This document shows, piece by piece, positions 9,200-19,720 of a stretch of DNA of 64,000 bases. The notes beneath the pieces are model-generated. The model was not told the origin of the DNA, did not search any database, and saw nothing but the letters and a program-made list of their open reading frames with translations. The stretch is from JAQBDA01 sp963709875 (lineage in GTDB: Bacteria > Chloroflexota > Anaerolineae > Anaerolineales > UBA4823). The stretch is from positions 248,001 through 312,000 of the forward strand of contig CAVPYB010000012.1 of the NCBI GenBank assembly GCA_963709875.1, written 5' to 3'. The first letter of the stretch is position 1. Every line of letters starts with the position of its first letter. The translations under genes and the position numbers were made by a program.

Positions 9200-11941
9200 A
9201 TGGGGAATCCTATCGTGAATAATAGCGCTCCGTCCGGTATCGTTACATTTATGTTCACAGACATCGAAGGCAGTTCCCGTCTTTGGGAGCAATCTCCCGA
9301 AGCGATGAAATCCGCCCTAGCCAACCACGATGCCATTCTCCGCCAGGCGATTTCCGATAACCGTGGGTACATGGTCAAAACTACCGGCGATGGCTGCCTG
9401 GCCGCCTTTGAAACGGTTGCAGACGCTCTCGCCGCCGCGTTGAAGACCCAACAAGCTCTACAGGTGGAAATATGGCAATCGATCCAGCCGAATACACTGA
9501 GAGTGAGGATCGGGGTCCACACCGGGCAGGCTGAAAGGCGGGCAGGCGATTATTTTGGACCGGTGCTCAACCGAACCGCCCGGCTGATGTCCGCCGGACA
9601 TGGCGGGCAGATCCTGCTCTCCGCGGTCGCCGCTGAGCTTGCGCGTGACGTTACACCCGCGCAGTCCCGGCTGATCGACCTCGGAGAGCACCGTCTGAAA
9701 GACCTGGCCCGCAAGGAGCACATCTTCCAGCTGGTCCACCCGGACCTGCAATCCGATTTCCCCCAGCTCAAGACCCTGGCCTCCTACCCCAACAACCTAT
9801 CCGTCCAATTGACCAGCTTTATCGGCCGGGAGATGGAAATCGTCGAAATCCAGGGACTGCTCGCCAATGCGCGCCTGGTCACATTGACGGGACCGGGCGG
9901 CACCGGGAAAACGCGCCTATCACAAGAGGTGGGCTCGGAAGAGCTGGCTTCATTTGCCGGCGGTGTGTGGCTGATCGAGCTCGCCTCGCTCAGCGATCCG
10001 GCGCAAATTATTCCCGCAATGGCGCAGGTGTTTGGTTTGCAGGAGCTGCCCTCGCGACCACTTGCTGAGCTTGTGACGGACTATCTGCGGGACAAAACGA
10101 TATTGCTGCTGCTTGATAACTGCGAGCATCTTATCGACGCCTGCGCGCGCCTCGCAAATGATCTCCTGCACCAATCCAGGGGCCTGAAAATCCTTGCCAG
10201 CAGCCGCGAGGCACTGGGCGTCGCTGGTGAAGTAGCATACCGCATGCCACCTCTGGCGAATTCAGAATCGATCCAGCTATTTGCGGAGCGCGCACGCGCG
10301 GCAAACGCTCATTTCGACCTGACAGACGCGAACCTCTCAGCTATCGCTCAGATATGCCAGCGCCTAGATGGTATCCCACTGGCAATCGAGCTGGCCGCGG
10401 CGCGTGTCAAGCTGCTTTCCCCTGAACAAATAGCCGCGCGCCTAGATGATCGTTTTCGCTTGCTCGTCGGGGGGAGCCGCACCGCGCTGCCGCGCCAGCA
10501 AACTCTGCGCGCCTTGATCGACTGGAGCTATGACCTGCTATCGGATCAAGAAAAATGCCTGCTGCAATACGCATCCGTATTCGTCGGCGGCTGGACGCTG
10601 GACGCCCTCGAAGCAGTCGCCGGTGACCTGGACGTGCTAGATCTGCTCGAGCAGCTGATCAACAAATCGCTTGTATCTTCCGAAGAGCGCGAAAACGAGA
10701 TGCGCTATTCCATGCTGGAAACTATCCGCCAGTATGCCAGAGAAAAACTGTTCGAAGCGAGCCGGGCTTCCGAAGTACGCGACCATCACTTCCTCTATTT
10801 CAACGCGCTTTCCGAACAGATGTGGGACGACTTTCGATCAGAGAATATCCAGCGTGTGGCTAAGAGTGCATCTGATGAGCTTGAAAACCTGCGTGCCGCG
10901 CTGGAGTGGGGTCTGGAGAACCATGTCGAAGATAACCTGCGATTGGCGGCGAACTTTTGCGTAGTCACAGGTATGTTGGGCATCCCTGCCGAAGGTGTAG
11001 CAAGCGCCAATATCGCTGTTGAACGCGCCGGCACCCTGCCGCCTGGTAGCGGGGATGCCGATGTCCATAGGCAAAAGCTGATTGCCAGAGCGCTGTTTGC
11101 CCAGGGTCTTGCGGGTCTGGCCTTAGGGAACATGCCACATGTTGTCCAGGTTTTGAGGGAGGCGATAGAAATCTCCCGCGCAACGGGAGACAAGCTGATA
11201 TTAGGGTACAGCCTGGGGATGTACTATACCGCGACCAGATTCATACCTGCGCCCGATCGAGATGAGGCTCTACTGGAAGCGTACTCCATATTCGATCAGG
11301 AAGTTAATGACAGCTTCGGATTGGGCATGGCATATATGGGGATGGCAAGGCTTTCAGCAGAGCGAGGCGATGAAAGCGAGAAAGAAATGTATATTACCAA
11401 GCTGAAGGAAATTATTCGCGAGTCGCCCGGCACTTTTCAAGAGGGCCTGTTTCTACTCAGTTTAGGCATGTATGAGAGCGCTCAAGGCAGGTACGCTGTC
11501 GCAAAAAAATTGTTTGAAGATGGGAGGAAGATTTTTCAGAACATCGGCAGCGTGAACTATGAACTGATCTTGAGGAGCGAAATCGGTCACATCGAACGGC
11601 GCACAGGCAATCTGACTCAGACAAAATTGATTTATCGGGAAACCATCAAGGACTGGCAGGTGTTGGGAAACCGCCCCGCCATTGCCCACCAACTGGAATG
11701 TTATGGGTTTCTCGCCATTGCCGGTGAGGAGCCCCAACGCGCCGCCAAACTCCTCGGCGCGGCAGATGCATTACGTGAGATGACGCAATCCCCAATGACG
11801 GACGAAGAGCAGATTGAATATGACCAGCAGTTTGGACACTTGCGGTCCATGCTCCCGGATGCAGAGTTTAACGCCATTTGGGCGGAGGGACGCTCGATGA
11901 CAATAGACGAGTCTATCCAGCTAGCCATATCAGATGGCTGA
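9200..11941 (+). CDS. class III adenylate/guanylate cyclase fused to NB-ARC-like ATPase and TPR-like region
   Basis: About 913 residues. The N-terminal cyclase domain (1-185) has the metal-site FTDIEGSS, the TTGDGCLAAF turn and the LNRTARL segment. A P-loop ATPase follows with Walker A TLTGPGGTGKTRLS near residue 240 and Walker B ILLLLDNCEHL near 310. It resembles STAND/NB-ARC regulators with ASSREALGV and GIPLAIELAAAR motifs. The last 350 residues look like helical TPR-type repeats; no LuxR-type DNA-binding domain is seen. Likely a signalling protein coupling a ligand-driven ATPase to cyclic nucleotide synthesis. The start is uncertain: ATG 9200 is used, but GTG 9215 has a better upstream GGGGA. 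It is close to the Crp/Fnr-type gene, which might sense its product. Confidence 0.85.
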   Translation: MGNPIVNNSAPSGIVTFMFTDIEGSSRLWEQSPEAMKSALANHDAILRQAISDNRGYMVKTTGDGCLAAFETVADALAAALKTQQALQVEIWQSIQPNTLRVRIGVHTGQAERRAGDYFGPVLNRTARLMSAGHGGQILLSAVAAELARDVTPAQSRLIDLGEHRLKDLARKEHIFQLVHPDLQSDFPQLKTLASYPNNLSVQLTSFIGREMEIVEIQGLLANARLVTLTGPGGTGKTRLSQEVGSEELASFAGGVWLIELASLSDPAQIIPAMAQVFGLQELPSRPLAELVTDYLRDKTILLLLDNCEHLIDACARLANDLLHQSRGLKILASSREALGVAGEVAYRMPPLANSESIQLFAERARAANAHFDLTDANLSAIAQICQRLDGIPLAIELAAARVKLLSPEQIAARLDDRFRLLVGGSRTALPRQQTLRALIDWSYDLLSDQEKCLLQYASVFVGGWTLDALEAVAGDLDVLDLLEQLINKSLVSSEERENEMRYSMLETIRQYAREKLFEASRASEVRDHHFLYFNALSEQMWDDFRSENIQRVAKSASDELENLRAALEWGLENHVEDNLRLAANFCVVTGMLGIPAEGVASANIAVERAGTLPPGSGDADVHRQKLIARALFAQGLAGLALGNMPHVVQVLREAIEISRATGDKLILGYSLGMYYTATRFIPAPDRDEALLEAYSIFDQEVNDSFGLGMAYMGMARLSAERGDESEKEMYITKLKEIIRESPGTFQEGLFLLSLGMYESAQGRYAVAKKLFEDGRKIFQNIGSVNYELILRSEIGHIERRTGNLTQTKLIYRETIKDWQVLGNRPAIAHQLECYGFLAIAGEEPQRAAKLLGAADALREMTQSPMTDEEQIEYDQQFGHLRSMLPDAEFNAIWAEGRSMTIDESIQLAISDG

Positions 11942-12065
11942 TTCTCACCATGCGGAAAACCGTGAGGCATGAAAAATCGATTACAATACTCATAGACCTC
12001 TCCAAATTTATCGTATGAATCTCTTCACCAGCAATAATAGATGATCCAAGTAGTGGATATATACC

Positions 12066-14205
12066 ATGGTCGAAAAAACTGATACCGCCGAAGTACAAGA
12101 TACCAAACTGGACCTCTCCGATCCGAAGCTGTTCGTCAACCGGGAGATCAGCCTGCTGGAATTCCAGCGACGGGTCTTGGAGGAAGCCGAGGACGAGAAC
12201 AACCCGCTGCTCGAGCGGGTCAAGTTCCTGTCGATCGTCGGCTCCAACCTGGACGAGTTCTTCATGGTGCGCGTTGCCGGGCTGAAGAAGCAGGTCGATG
12301 CGCGCGTTGTCGATGTGCCCCCAGATGGGCTTGCCCCTGCCGAGCAGCTGGCCGCAATCAGAAAAATGGCCCTCCAGATCATGAGCCAGTCGCGGGTATG
12401 CCTGCAGGAGGCACTGCTGCCTGCGCTGCACAAAGCCGGCATCCATATCCTGAACTACAACGAGCTGGATGAACGCCAGCAGTCCACAGTTGACAGCTAT
12501 TTCGAGGAAGTCGTCTTCCCGGTGCTGACCCCGCTGGCTTTCGACCCCGGGCACCCCTTCCCGCATATCTCCAACCTGAGCCTCAACCTGGCAGTGCTGA
12601 TCCGCGATCAGAACGGCAGCGAGCACTTCGCCCGCATCAAGGTCCCCGGCACGCTGCCGCGCTTCGTGCCCATCAAGCGCTCGTCCGGCGGCGTGCGGCG
12701 GGACGGAACCGTGCCCTACCACCACTATTTCGTCCTGTCTGGAGCAGCTGATCTCCGCCAACCTGCCAAAACTCTTCCCGGGCATGGAGGTGCTGGAAGA
12801 CCACCCATTCCGGGTCACGCGCGACGCCGATAATGAGATACAGGAGCTGGAAGCAGCCGATCTGCTGGAGACCATGGAAGAGAGCGTCCGGCAGCGCCGC
12901 TTCGGCTCGGTCGTGCGCGTGACCAGCAATACCGATATGCCCGAGCATATCCGTAAGATCCTGGTCGACAACCTGGAGATGGACCCCAACGATATGTACA
13001 CCCTGGACGGCTACCTGGGGCTGAGCAATTTGATGAGCCTGCACAGCATAGACCGCTACGAGCTGAAAGATCCGCTGGTGGTCGCCCCCACCCCGCAGGT
13101 CTTGAGGGTCGAATCCACGGATGGCAATATTTTCAATGCCCTCCGGCGGGAGAATATCCTGCTGCATCACCCCTACGAATCCTTCACCCCGGTGGTCGAC
13201 TTTCTGAGGACGGCTGCCCGTGACCCGGATGTGCTGGCGATCAAACAGACCCTTTACCGGGTTGGCCGCAACCCACCGGTCGTGCACGCCTTGCTGGAGG
13301 CGGTCGAGAACCGCAAGCAGGTCGCCGTGCTGATGGAGCTGAAAGCGCGCTTCGATGAGGAAAGCAATATCGGCTGGGCCAAAGAAATGGAAAAAGCCGG
13401 CGTGCACGTCATCTACGGCTTGCTGGGGCTGAAGACGCACTCCAAGGTCGCCCTGGTAGTGCGCAAGGAAGGCGACGGCATCCGCCGCTACATCCACCTG
13501 GGCACGGGGAACTACAACGCGGTGACCGCCCAACTGTACGAGGACCTGGGCATGTTCACCTGCGACCCGGAAATCGGCGCGGACGCAACCGACCTGTTCA
13601 ACTACCTGACCGGCTACTCAAGCAAGAAAGATTACCGCAAGCTGCTGGTCGCGCCGATCAACCTGCGCCAGCGCATGGTGGCGCTGATCCGCCGCGAGGT
13701 AGAGCACCAAGAAGCCGGGCGAGACGGGCACATGATCTTCAAGATGAACTCGCTGGTAGATCCGCCGATCATCCGGGAGCTTTACAAAGCCTCCCAGGCA
13801 GGAGTCAAGGTGGATCTGCTGGTGCGCGGCATCTGCGGTCTGCGCCCCGGCATCAAAGGGATCAGCGACAATATCCATGTCATCAGCATCGTCGGTCGCT
13901 ACCTGGAACACAGCCGCATCTATTATTTCCGCAACGCCGGGGAGGAAGAGGTCTATCTCGGCAGCGCCGACCTGATGCCGCGCAATATCAACCGGCGCGT
14001 GGAGGTGCTCTTCCCGGTCGAGAACCGGCCGATGATCGATTACCTGCATAACGAAGTGCTCAAGACCGGCCTGGCGGATAACGTCAAAGGACGCCGCATG
14101 CTTCCGGATGGCAGCTACGAGCGTATCAAGCCCGGCTCCAAGGATACACCCCTGAACAGCCAGGAATGGCTGCTGAACTGGCACCAGCAGGCGAATAAGG
14201 ACTGA
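12066..14205 (+). CDS. ppk: polyphosphate kinase 1 (frameshifted)
   Basis: Makes inorganic polyphosphate from ATP. The N-terminal part is 12066 to about 12740 (FVNRELSLLEF-type start, here FVNREISLLEFQRRVLEEA; then SNLDEFFMVRVAGL). The C-terminal part is the frame of 12784-14205, with HHPYESFTPVVDFL, the KQTLYR segment, IYGLLGLKTHSKVALV and IHLGTGNYN. The two catalytic-region histidines in KTHSK and HSRIYYF are present. The halves join once one extra base near 12740 is removed, giving about 712 residues, a normal Ppk1 length. A CHAD-domain gene begins 4 bp later. Confidence 0.92.
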
Positions 14206-14209
14206 CCCG

Positions 14210-15535
14210 ATGACCGACCAGCTTCTCAGCCAGGAAGAACGCCGCCAGCTCGAGCTACTCGCTGCCAGTGACCTGCCCGAATTGCAGGTGCGCCGCGCCC
14301 GGCTGCTGCTGATGCTGGAAGACGGCGTCCCGACCAAGGATGCCGCTTCGGCAGCCGGCATCTCGCCCGGCCGCGCCCGCCACTGGCGCGGCGCGTTCCG
14401 CGCCAAGGGGATGGCGATCTTCCCCGCAGAGAGCTTCCTGAGCGTAGGATCACCGGTGGAGGCAGAGATGGATCTCCAGGCTCCCTTGGAGACCGCGCCA
14501 GGTAAACCGGAAAAGCCGTCCCAGGAGCCGCGCAAAAACAAGGCGGCAGCATTGGAAGAGTTCCTGGCACGCGCTCCCGGGCTGAAAAACCCGGGTGTCG
14601 TGCCGGACGACGCGCTGGCAGAAGCGGGGCGCAAGGTGCTGCACTACCACTTTGCCCAGATGCTGCTGCACGAAGATGGCACACGCCTGGGCGAGGATAT
14701 CGAAGAGCTGCACGATATGCGCGTCGCCACGCGCCGCATGCGGGCGGCCTTCGAGGTGTTCGGCGACGCATTCACCCCCAAGGCGATTAAGACTCACCTA
14801 AAAGGTCTCAAAGCGACCGGGCGCAGCCTGGGCCGCGTGCGCGACCTGGACGTGTTCATGGAGAAAGCGCAGCATTACCTCGACACGCTGCCGGATGACC
14901 ACCAGGCCGACCTGGTGCCGCTGTTGGATTCGTGGATGCAGGAGCGCGAGACCGCACGCATGCGCATGGTGGCTTTCTTGGACGGCGAAGACTACGCCGC
15001 CTTCAAGGGATCGTTCCTGAAATTCGTCACCACCCCGGGGGAGGGGGTGCCGGAGGGACCCTCCGGCGGGTTCATCCCGCAGCGCGCCGGTGATATCGCC
15101 CCGATCCTGATCTACGGTCGCCTGGCGGCCGTGCGGGCATTCAACGCCATCCTGGAGACCGCCTCGCTGGAGCAGTTCCACGCCCTGCGCATCGAGTTCA
15201 AGAAGCTGCGCTATACGGTCGAGTTCTTCCGCGAAGTGCTGGGGGATGAATCAAAGGCAGTGATCAACGACCTGAAAGCCATCCAGGACCACCTCGGCGA
15301 CCTGAACGACGCCGACGTCGCAACAATAATCCTGCGCGATTTCCTGTCCGAGTGGGACGGGCTGCAGGACCGCCTGCCGGTCGCCCAACGGCAGAGCCCC
15401 GAGCCGGTGCTGAGGTACTTGACCTACCGCTACAACGAGCGCCAGCGGCTGATGCAAACCTTCCATACCGCCTGGGCGCACTTCAACCGCCAGGAGTTCC
15501 TGCACAACCTTGCGCTGGCTGTGTCGGCACTGTAA
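14210..15535 (+). CDS. CHAD-domain protein with N-terminal helix-turn-helix-like segment
   Basis: A 441-residue protein. Residues 1-70 are helical and resemble a homeodomain-like/transposase-type helix-turn-helix (GVPTKDAASAAGISPGRARHWR). A charged linker precedes a CHAD domain (about 140-440) rich in conserved His and Arg, e.g. LHDMRVATRRMRAAFEVF and FHALRIEFKKLRYTVEFF. CHAD domains bind polyphosphate and are often next to ppk; here the gap is 4 bp, so co-transcription is very likely. The DNA-binding-like segment on a CHAD protein is uncommon and could link polyP state to transcription, which is speculation. Confidence 0.83.
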   Translation: MTDQLLSQEERRQLELLAASDLPELQVRRARLLLMLEDGVPTKDAASAAGISPGRARHWRGAFRAKGMAIFPAESFLSVGSPVEAEMDLQAPLETAPGKPEKPSQEPRKNKAAALEEFLARAPGLKNPGVVPDDALAEAGRKVLHYHFAQMLLHEDGTRLGEDIEELHDMRVATRRMRAAFEVFGDAFTPKAIKTHLKGLKATGRSLGRVRDLDVFMEKAQHYLDTLPDDHQADLVPLLDSWMQERETARMRMVAFLDGEDYAAFKGSFLKFVTTPGEGVPEGPSGGFIPQRAGDIAPILIYGRLAAVRAFNAILETASLEQFHALRIEFKKLRYTVEFFREVLGDESKAVINDLKAIQDHLGDLNDADVATIILRDFLSEWDGLQDRLPVAQRQSPEPVLRYLTYRYNERQRLMQTFHTAWAHFNRQEFLHNLALAVSAL

Positions 15536-15821
15536 GATGATCCGTGAAATCCAGCCGCATTGGACCGTAGTCCGTCCGTATCTATCGATCCGCACCTAAA
15601 CTGATTATGACCGTGCCGTGGAGCAGATGAAATTTCACCTTTCGCCGGCTGTATTCATATAACCGATAATCCACCACGAAGTCGCGAAGAGCGCGAAAGG
15701 AGAATGAAACCCTTGGCGTCCTTCGCACCATCGCGGTTCATATAAAACACCAATCACAAATTTACACGTGGTCCGCGGGCTGCCGTCGGCGGTCACAGGG
15801 CCAGTCCCTGGTCACCAATCC
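15536..15821. other. intergenic region with degenerate palindromic repeat
   Basis: No convincing gene. Bases about 15674-15740 contain facing motifs of the type CACGAAGTCGCGAAG and GTCCTTCGCACCATCGCGG. These belong to the same class of palindromic sequence as the better copy at 56760-56820. Convergent genes flank it, so it may serve as a transcription end. Confidence 0.4.
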
Positions 15822-16574
15822 TTATTCTGTCGAGTCCTGCTCCTCCTCCACCACCAACTCCAAATCCCAGCCCTGCAGGATCATTTGGGCGAAGACCTCC
15901 GGCAGACCCTGCTTGCGGATCTCCTTCGCTGCCCGGGCGACGTCGTATTCGACCCGGAAATGTTCGACCGCGAGGCTACCGGGGGTAAGTTCCAGCATCG
16001 CGTAGCAGGCGCGCGGGTCGCCGTCGCCGGGACGGCCTACGCTGCCGGTGTTGATGAACCAGGCATCACCCACCCGCCGGGCGAAGGGTTGGTGCGAGTG
16101 CCCGCAGACAATGACCTGCGCCCGGGCGACGCTTCTCAGCTCTTCGAGCCGCTCGAGCGGGGTATCCGGCGTGAGCGGCTCCTCATTAGAGAGTGGGCTG
16201 GCATGCGTCAGCAGGACGCTCCAACCAGCGACCTGCATACGCAGCTCCCCGGGCAGCCCGAACAGGTAGCGCCGGTTGGTCTCTTTCAGCACCTTGTTCG
16301 CCCACTTGAAGGCAGTATATTTTTCAGGCTGCTTGCTCTTGCGCCACCTGGGCTTTTTATTAATAAAATCTAGTACTTTGAGATCGTAATTTCCGATAAT
16401 GCTCTTCGCCCCGCTTTTGCGCAGCCGCTTGACCACCTGGTTGGGAAAAGCGCCGTAGCCTACGAAGTCGCCCACGTTCCAGATCTCTTCCGCCCCACGC
16501 TGATCGGCGTGCGATAAGACCGCCTCCAGGGCGGGCAGGTTGGCGTGCACATCGCCCAACAAGGCGACCTTCAT
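15822..16574 (-). CDS. calcineurin-like metallophosphoesterase
   Basis: A 250-residue cytosolic protein with the complete metal-site series: GDVHAN at the N terminus, GDFVGYG, GNYD, THASP, CGHSHQPF and NTGSVGRPGDGD. This is the YfcE/MJ0936-like subgroup of small phosphodiesterases (DUF2156-unrelated; Pfam calcineurin-like_2). The substrate is unknown. It is 15 bp from the following phosphoribosyltransferase gene on the same strand, which it follows in transcription, so the two are probably one operon. Confidence 0.87.
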   Translation of the reverse strand: MKVALLGDVHANLPALEAVLSHADQRGAEEIWNVGDFVGYGAFPNQVVKRLRKSGAKSIIGNYDLKVLDFINKKPRWRKSKQPEKYTAFKWANKVLKETNRRYLFGLPGELRMQVAGWSVLLTHASPLSNEEPLTPDTPLERLEELRSVARAQVIVCGHSHQPFARRVGDAWFINTGSVGRPGDGDPRACYAMLELTPGSLAVEHFRVEYDVARAAKEIRKQGLPEVFAQMILQGWDLELVVEEEQDSTE

Positions 16575-16589
16575 GGCATTCTCCGGGGA

Positions 16590-17111
16590 TTACGAAGGCG
16601 ACTGCGGCGTGCGGTCGTAGAGCGCCTTGTCAGCTCCGCGGTCAATCTCCCACGGGTAGACGATATGCGCATCCGTGATGGCAGCGTAATAATCGGGACG
16701 GGCATTGCCGAACAGGTTGCGGTAGGGATTGAAATGAAATACGCAGGTCGAGGGGAGCCCCCCCGCGGTGGAGACGCGGTTCTTGACCGAGGTGATCGTC
16801 CTACCCGAGCCCCACACATCGTCCACCACCAGAGCACGGCGTCCGGTGAGCAGGCTGTCATCCGGAAATTGGATAAATTTGGGCCAGGCCATCAGGCGGG
16901 CGCGTTCCATCTCGATCTGGGCCGGGAAATCCACCGCCGCGGTCAGGATATGGGTGATCCCCATCGCTTCTGCCAGCAGACCACCCGGGATAAGGCCGCC
17001 CCGGGTGATGATCACCATAGCTTCGTATTCCGTGTTGAACTGGGGCAGGAGATAGTCGATCAAGCGATCCACATCCGCCCACGTAAGCATCTCATGCCGC
17101 CTGGGTTGCAT
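16590..17111 (-). CDS. phosphoribosyltransferase (hypoxanthine/xanthine-type)
   Basis: A 173-residue protein with the PRPP-binding loop ALVVDDVWGSGRT and an upstream ITRGGLIPGGLLAEAMG segment typical of type I phosphoribosyltransferases. The frame extends to 17195, but the ATG at 17111 has GGAGA at good spacing upstream and gives the usual N terminus, so it is chosen. It probably salvages a purine base, or is a regulatory PRTase; the base cannot be told from sequence. It is followed at 15 bp by the metallophosphoesterase gene. Confidence 0.82.
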   Translation of the reverse strand: MQPRRHEMLTWADVDRLIDYLLPQFNTEYEAMVIITRGGLIPGGLLAEAMGITHILTAAVDFPAQIEMERARLMAWPKFIQFPDDSLLTGRRALVVDDVWGSGRTITSVKNRVSTAGGLPSTCVFHFNPYRNLFGNARPDYYAAITDAHIVYPWEIDRGADKALYDRTPQSPS

Positions 17112-17196
17112 ACGGGTCTCCTCTGCTGACCGTGGCTCACCGGTCGTAGCGTGCCCGCCTTCAGGGTGTGCGCGCGACGGTCGAATAATACGCATA

Positions 17197-19720
17197 TTAT
17201 AGCAAAGACGGCGGGTTTACTTCAACCCGCCAGCCAGCCAAATTGCGTCCGCGCAGCATCGAGACCGGGTCGGGGCCGCGCACCACAACCTGCCAGCGGT
17301 ACACGCCTCCCACCCGGGCGAAGAAGCTTGGCGCCGGGCCGATGACCTCGGTCGACCGGCGCCCCTCTTCGGCAATCCATCCCTTGATCTGTTCTGCCAG
17401 TTCCTGCGCCTGGTGCTCTGCCTGGGCAGATTTCATATGCCGCGTCTCGAGCCGCACCAGCTGCATGAAAGGCGGGTAGCCGAGCTGTTTGCGGTAAGCC
17501 AGCTCCTGCTGGTAGAAGCTGCGATAGCTGTGCCCACCGGCGGCCTGGATGACGTAATGCTCGGGCTGGAAAGTCTGCAAGATCACCCGCCCGCCCAGCG
17601 GGCTGCGCCCGGCCCGGCCGGCGACCTGCGCCAGCACCTGGAAAGTGCGCTCGGCAGCCGTATAATCGGGCAGGTTCAGCCCGACGTCCGCCAGCACCAC
17701 CCCGACCAGGGTCACAAGCGGCAGGTCGAGCCCTTTCGCCAGCATCTGCGTCCCGACCAGCACGTCGGCACGCTGGGCGCTGAAGTGGCTCAGAATGGCA
17801 TCGTGCGCGCCCTTCTTGCGGGTGGAGTCGTAATCCCAGCGCAGGGTGCGCACCCCAGGGAACAGTGCCTGCACTTCGGCGTCCACCCGCTCGGTGCCGG
17901 TGCCGAACTGGCGGATGCGCTCGCTCCCGCACTGCGGGCACTGCCTGGGCATTTTGCGCCGGTAAGCGCAGTGGTGGCAGGTCAGGGCAGCCTGCGGAGA
18001 GTGGAAGGTCAGCGGCATATCGCAGCGCGGGCATTTCAGGGCATATCCGCAATCCCGGCAGAACACGTAGGTGGAGGTGCCGCGCCGGTTCAGGAACAGG
18101 ATCGCCTGGAGCCCCTGCTCAAGCACCAGTGAGAGCGCTTCGTGGAGCTCCCGGCTGAAGATCGAGCGGTTGCCGGCTTTCAATTCCTGGCGCATATCGA
18201 CGATCTTCACCGGCGGCAGGTCGATCACGTCGGCATCCTCCTCAAAATGGCGGTAGCGGGAGGCCCGGTTCAGCCTTTCCACCTGTGCCTGCACGGCCTG
18301 GCGGTGGGCCAGGATGCGCTCCGGCAGGCGCAGGTACTGCCAGCTTCCATGGACAGCCTGGTAGGTGTCGGTGATATCCGGCGTCGCCGAGCCGAGGATG
18401 CAAACCGCCCCCGCCAGCCTGGCATAATCCGTGGCAGCCTGCACTGCGTGGTAGAACGGCGGCTCGCTTTGGTAGTAGGACTGGTCGTGGCACTCATCCA
18501 TCACGATCAGGCCAAGGCGCTGCAGGGGTGCGAACAGCGCGCTGCGCGGCCCGACGATCACCTGCAGCTCACCGGCGCGGGCACGCCGCCAGGTATCGTA
18601 GCGCTCCCCTTCCGAGAGGCGGGAGTGAACCAGCCCCACCTTCCCGGGGAAGCGCGCCATAAAGCGGCGCACCGTCTGCGGCGTGAGCGAGATCTCCGGC
18701 ACCAGGATGATAGCCTGCCTGCCCTGCTCCAGCACCTCCTGCACCGCGTGCAGGTATATCTCGGTCTTACCCGAGCCGGTGACGCCGTGCAGCAGATAGG
18801 GCGACACTTCGCCGCCTTCACTCGCCAGGCGGATGCCCTCCCGAATAGCAGCCATGCACTCCCGCTGGTCCCCGGTCAGGCGGGGGGGGTGGGAGGGCTG
18901 GAAATCGACCCCCTCGAGCGGGTCGCGGAGGGCTTCCTGGTGCCCTAACTCGACCAGCCCCATCTTTGCCAGCCTGCGCATGTCTGCGAGATTGCCCCCG
19001 CTGGCGGCGTAGACCCATGCAGCTTCGACTGGACCGGTTTCATCCAGCAGGTACTGTAGCATGGCCTGGCGTCGCTCCTGCGCTGCCGTGCCTGCCCGGC
19101 CTACCTCCGGCATCTTTGCCAGTGCGGTATCCGGGTCTGCCAGCAGCCGCACGGTGCGCACGGTCTTCGGGCGTACGCTGGGTGCGGCCAGCACCGGCTG
19201 GACAGACAGCAGCCCGCGCCCGACCAACCCGCGTGCAGAGGCGCGCCAGTTGATCGCGCGGCATGGCGCGGTCGATCTGCCGTCCGCGCAGCGGACCGCG
19301 CTCCTCCAGCAGCTTCAGCAGCCTGAGCTGCATGGGAGTCAAGGGCTTCAGGGTCGAGGCGGACTTGCCGCGCCGCACCTCATAAAGGCTGTCAGCCTGC
19401 TGCCCGAGACCGGATGGGAGCATCATATTGATCATAGCTGCCAGGGATGAGATTGTGCTCTCGGCGATGGATTGCGCCAGCTCGATCTGCAGCGGGGTCA
19501 GGACGGGCAGCGGGTCCAGCAGTGCCGATACCGCCTTGGTGTCCTGCACGCCGGGCTCATCTACCCGCTGCAGTACCACCCCCTGTACCTGCTGGCGCCC
19601 AAACGGAACTTCGACCAGGTGACCGGTTGTGATGATACCTGTAAATTCTTCCGGCAGGTGGTAATGGAATACGCCTTCGACCTGCGGGACATTAACTGCG
19701 ATCTCTACATACTCAACCAT
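17197..19720 (-). CDS. priA: primosomal helicase PriA (frameshifted)
   Basis: Restarts stalled replication forks. The N-terminal DNA-binding domain is in the frame starting at 19720 (YHLPEEF, VEVPFGRQQVQGVV). The helicase part is in the frame of 17197-19227: Walker A LLHGVTGSGKTEIYL, IILVPEISLTPQ, DEXH box MDECHDQSYYQ, LGSATPD. Zinc-binding cysteine pairs follow (CRDCGYALKCPRCD, CHHC, CPQCGSERI), then the late helicase motif VAGRAGRS. Removing one extra base near 19245 joins the parts into about 840 residues. The start overlaps the end of the CNNM/CBS gene by 8 bp, so both are likely co-transcribed. Confidence 0.93.

Noticed and set aside
11913..13001. 362-codon minus-strand frame antisense to ppk
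   Set aside because: The composition follows the ppk codons in reverse and no motif is seen.
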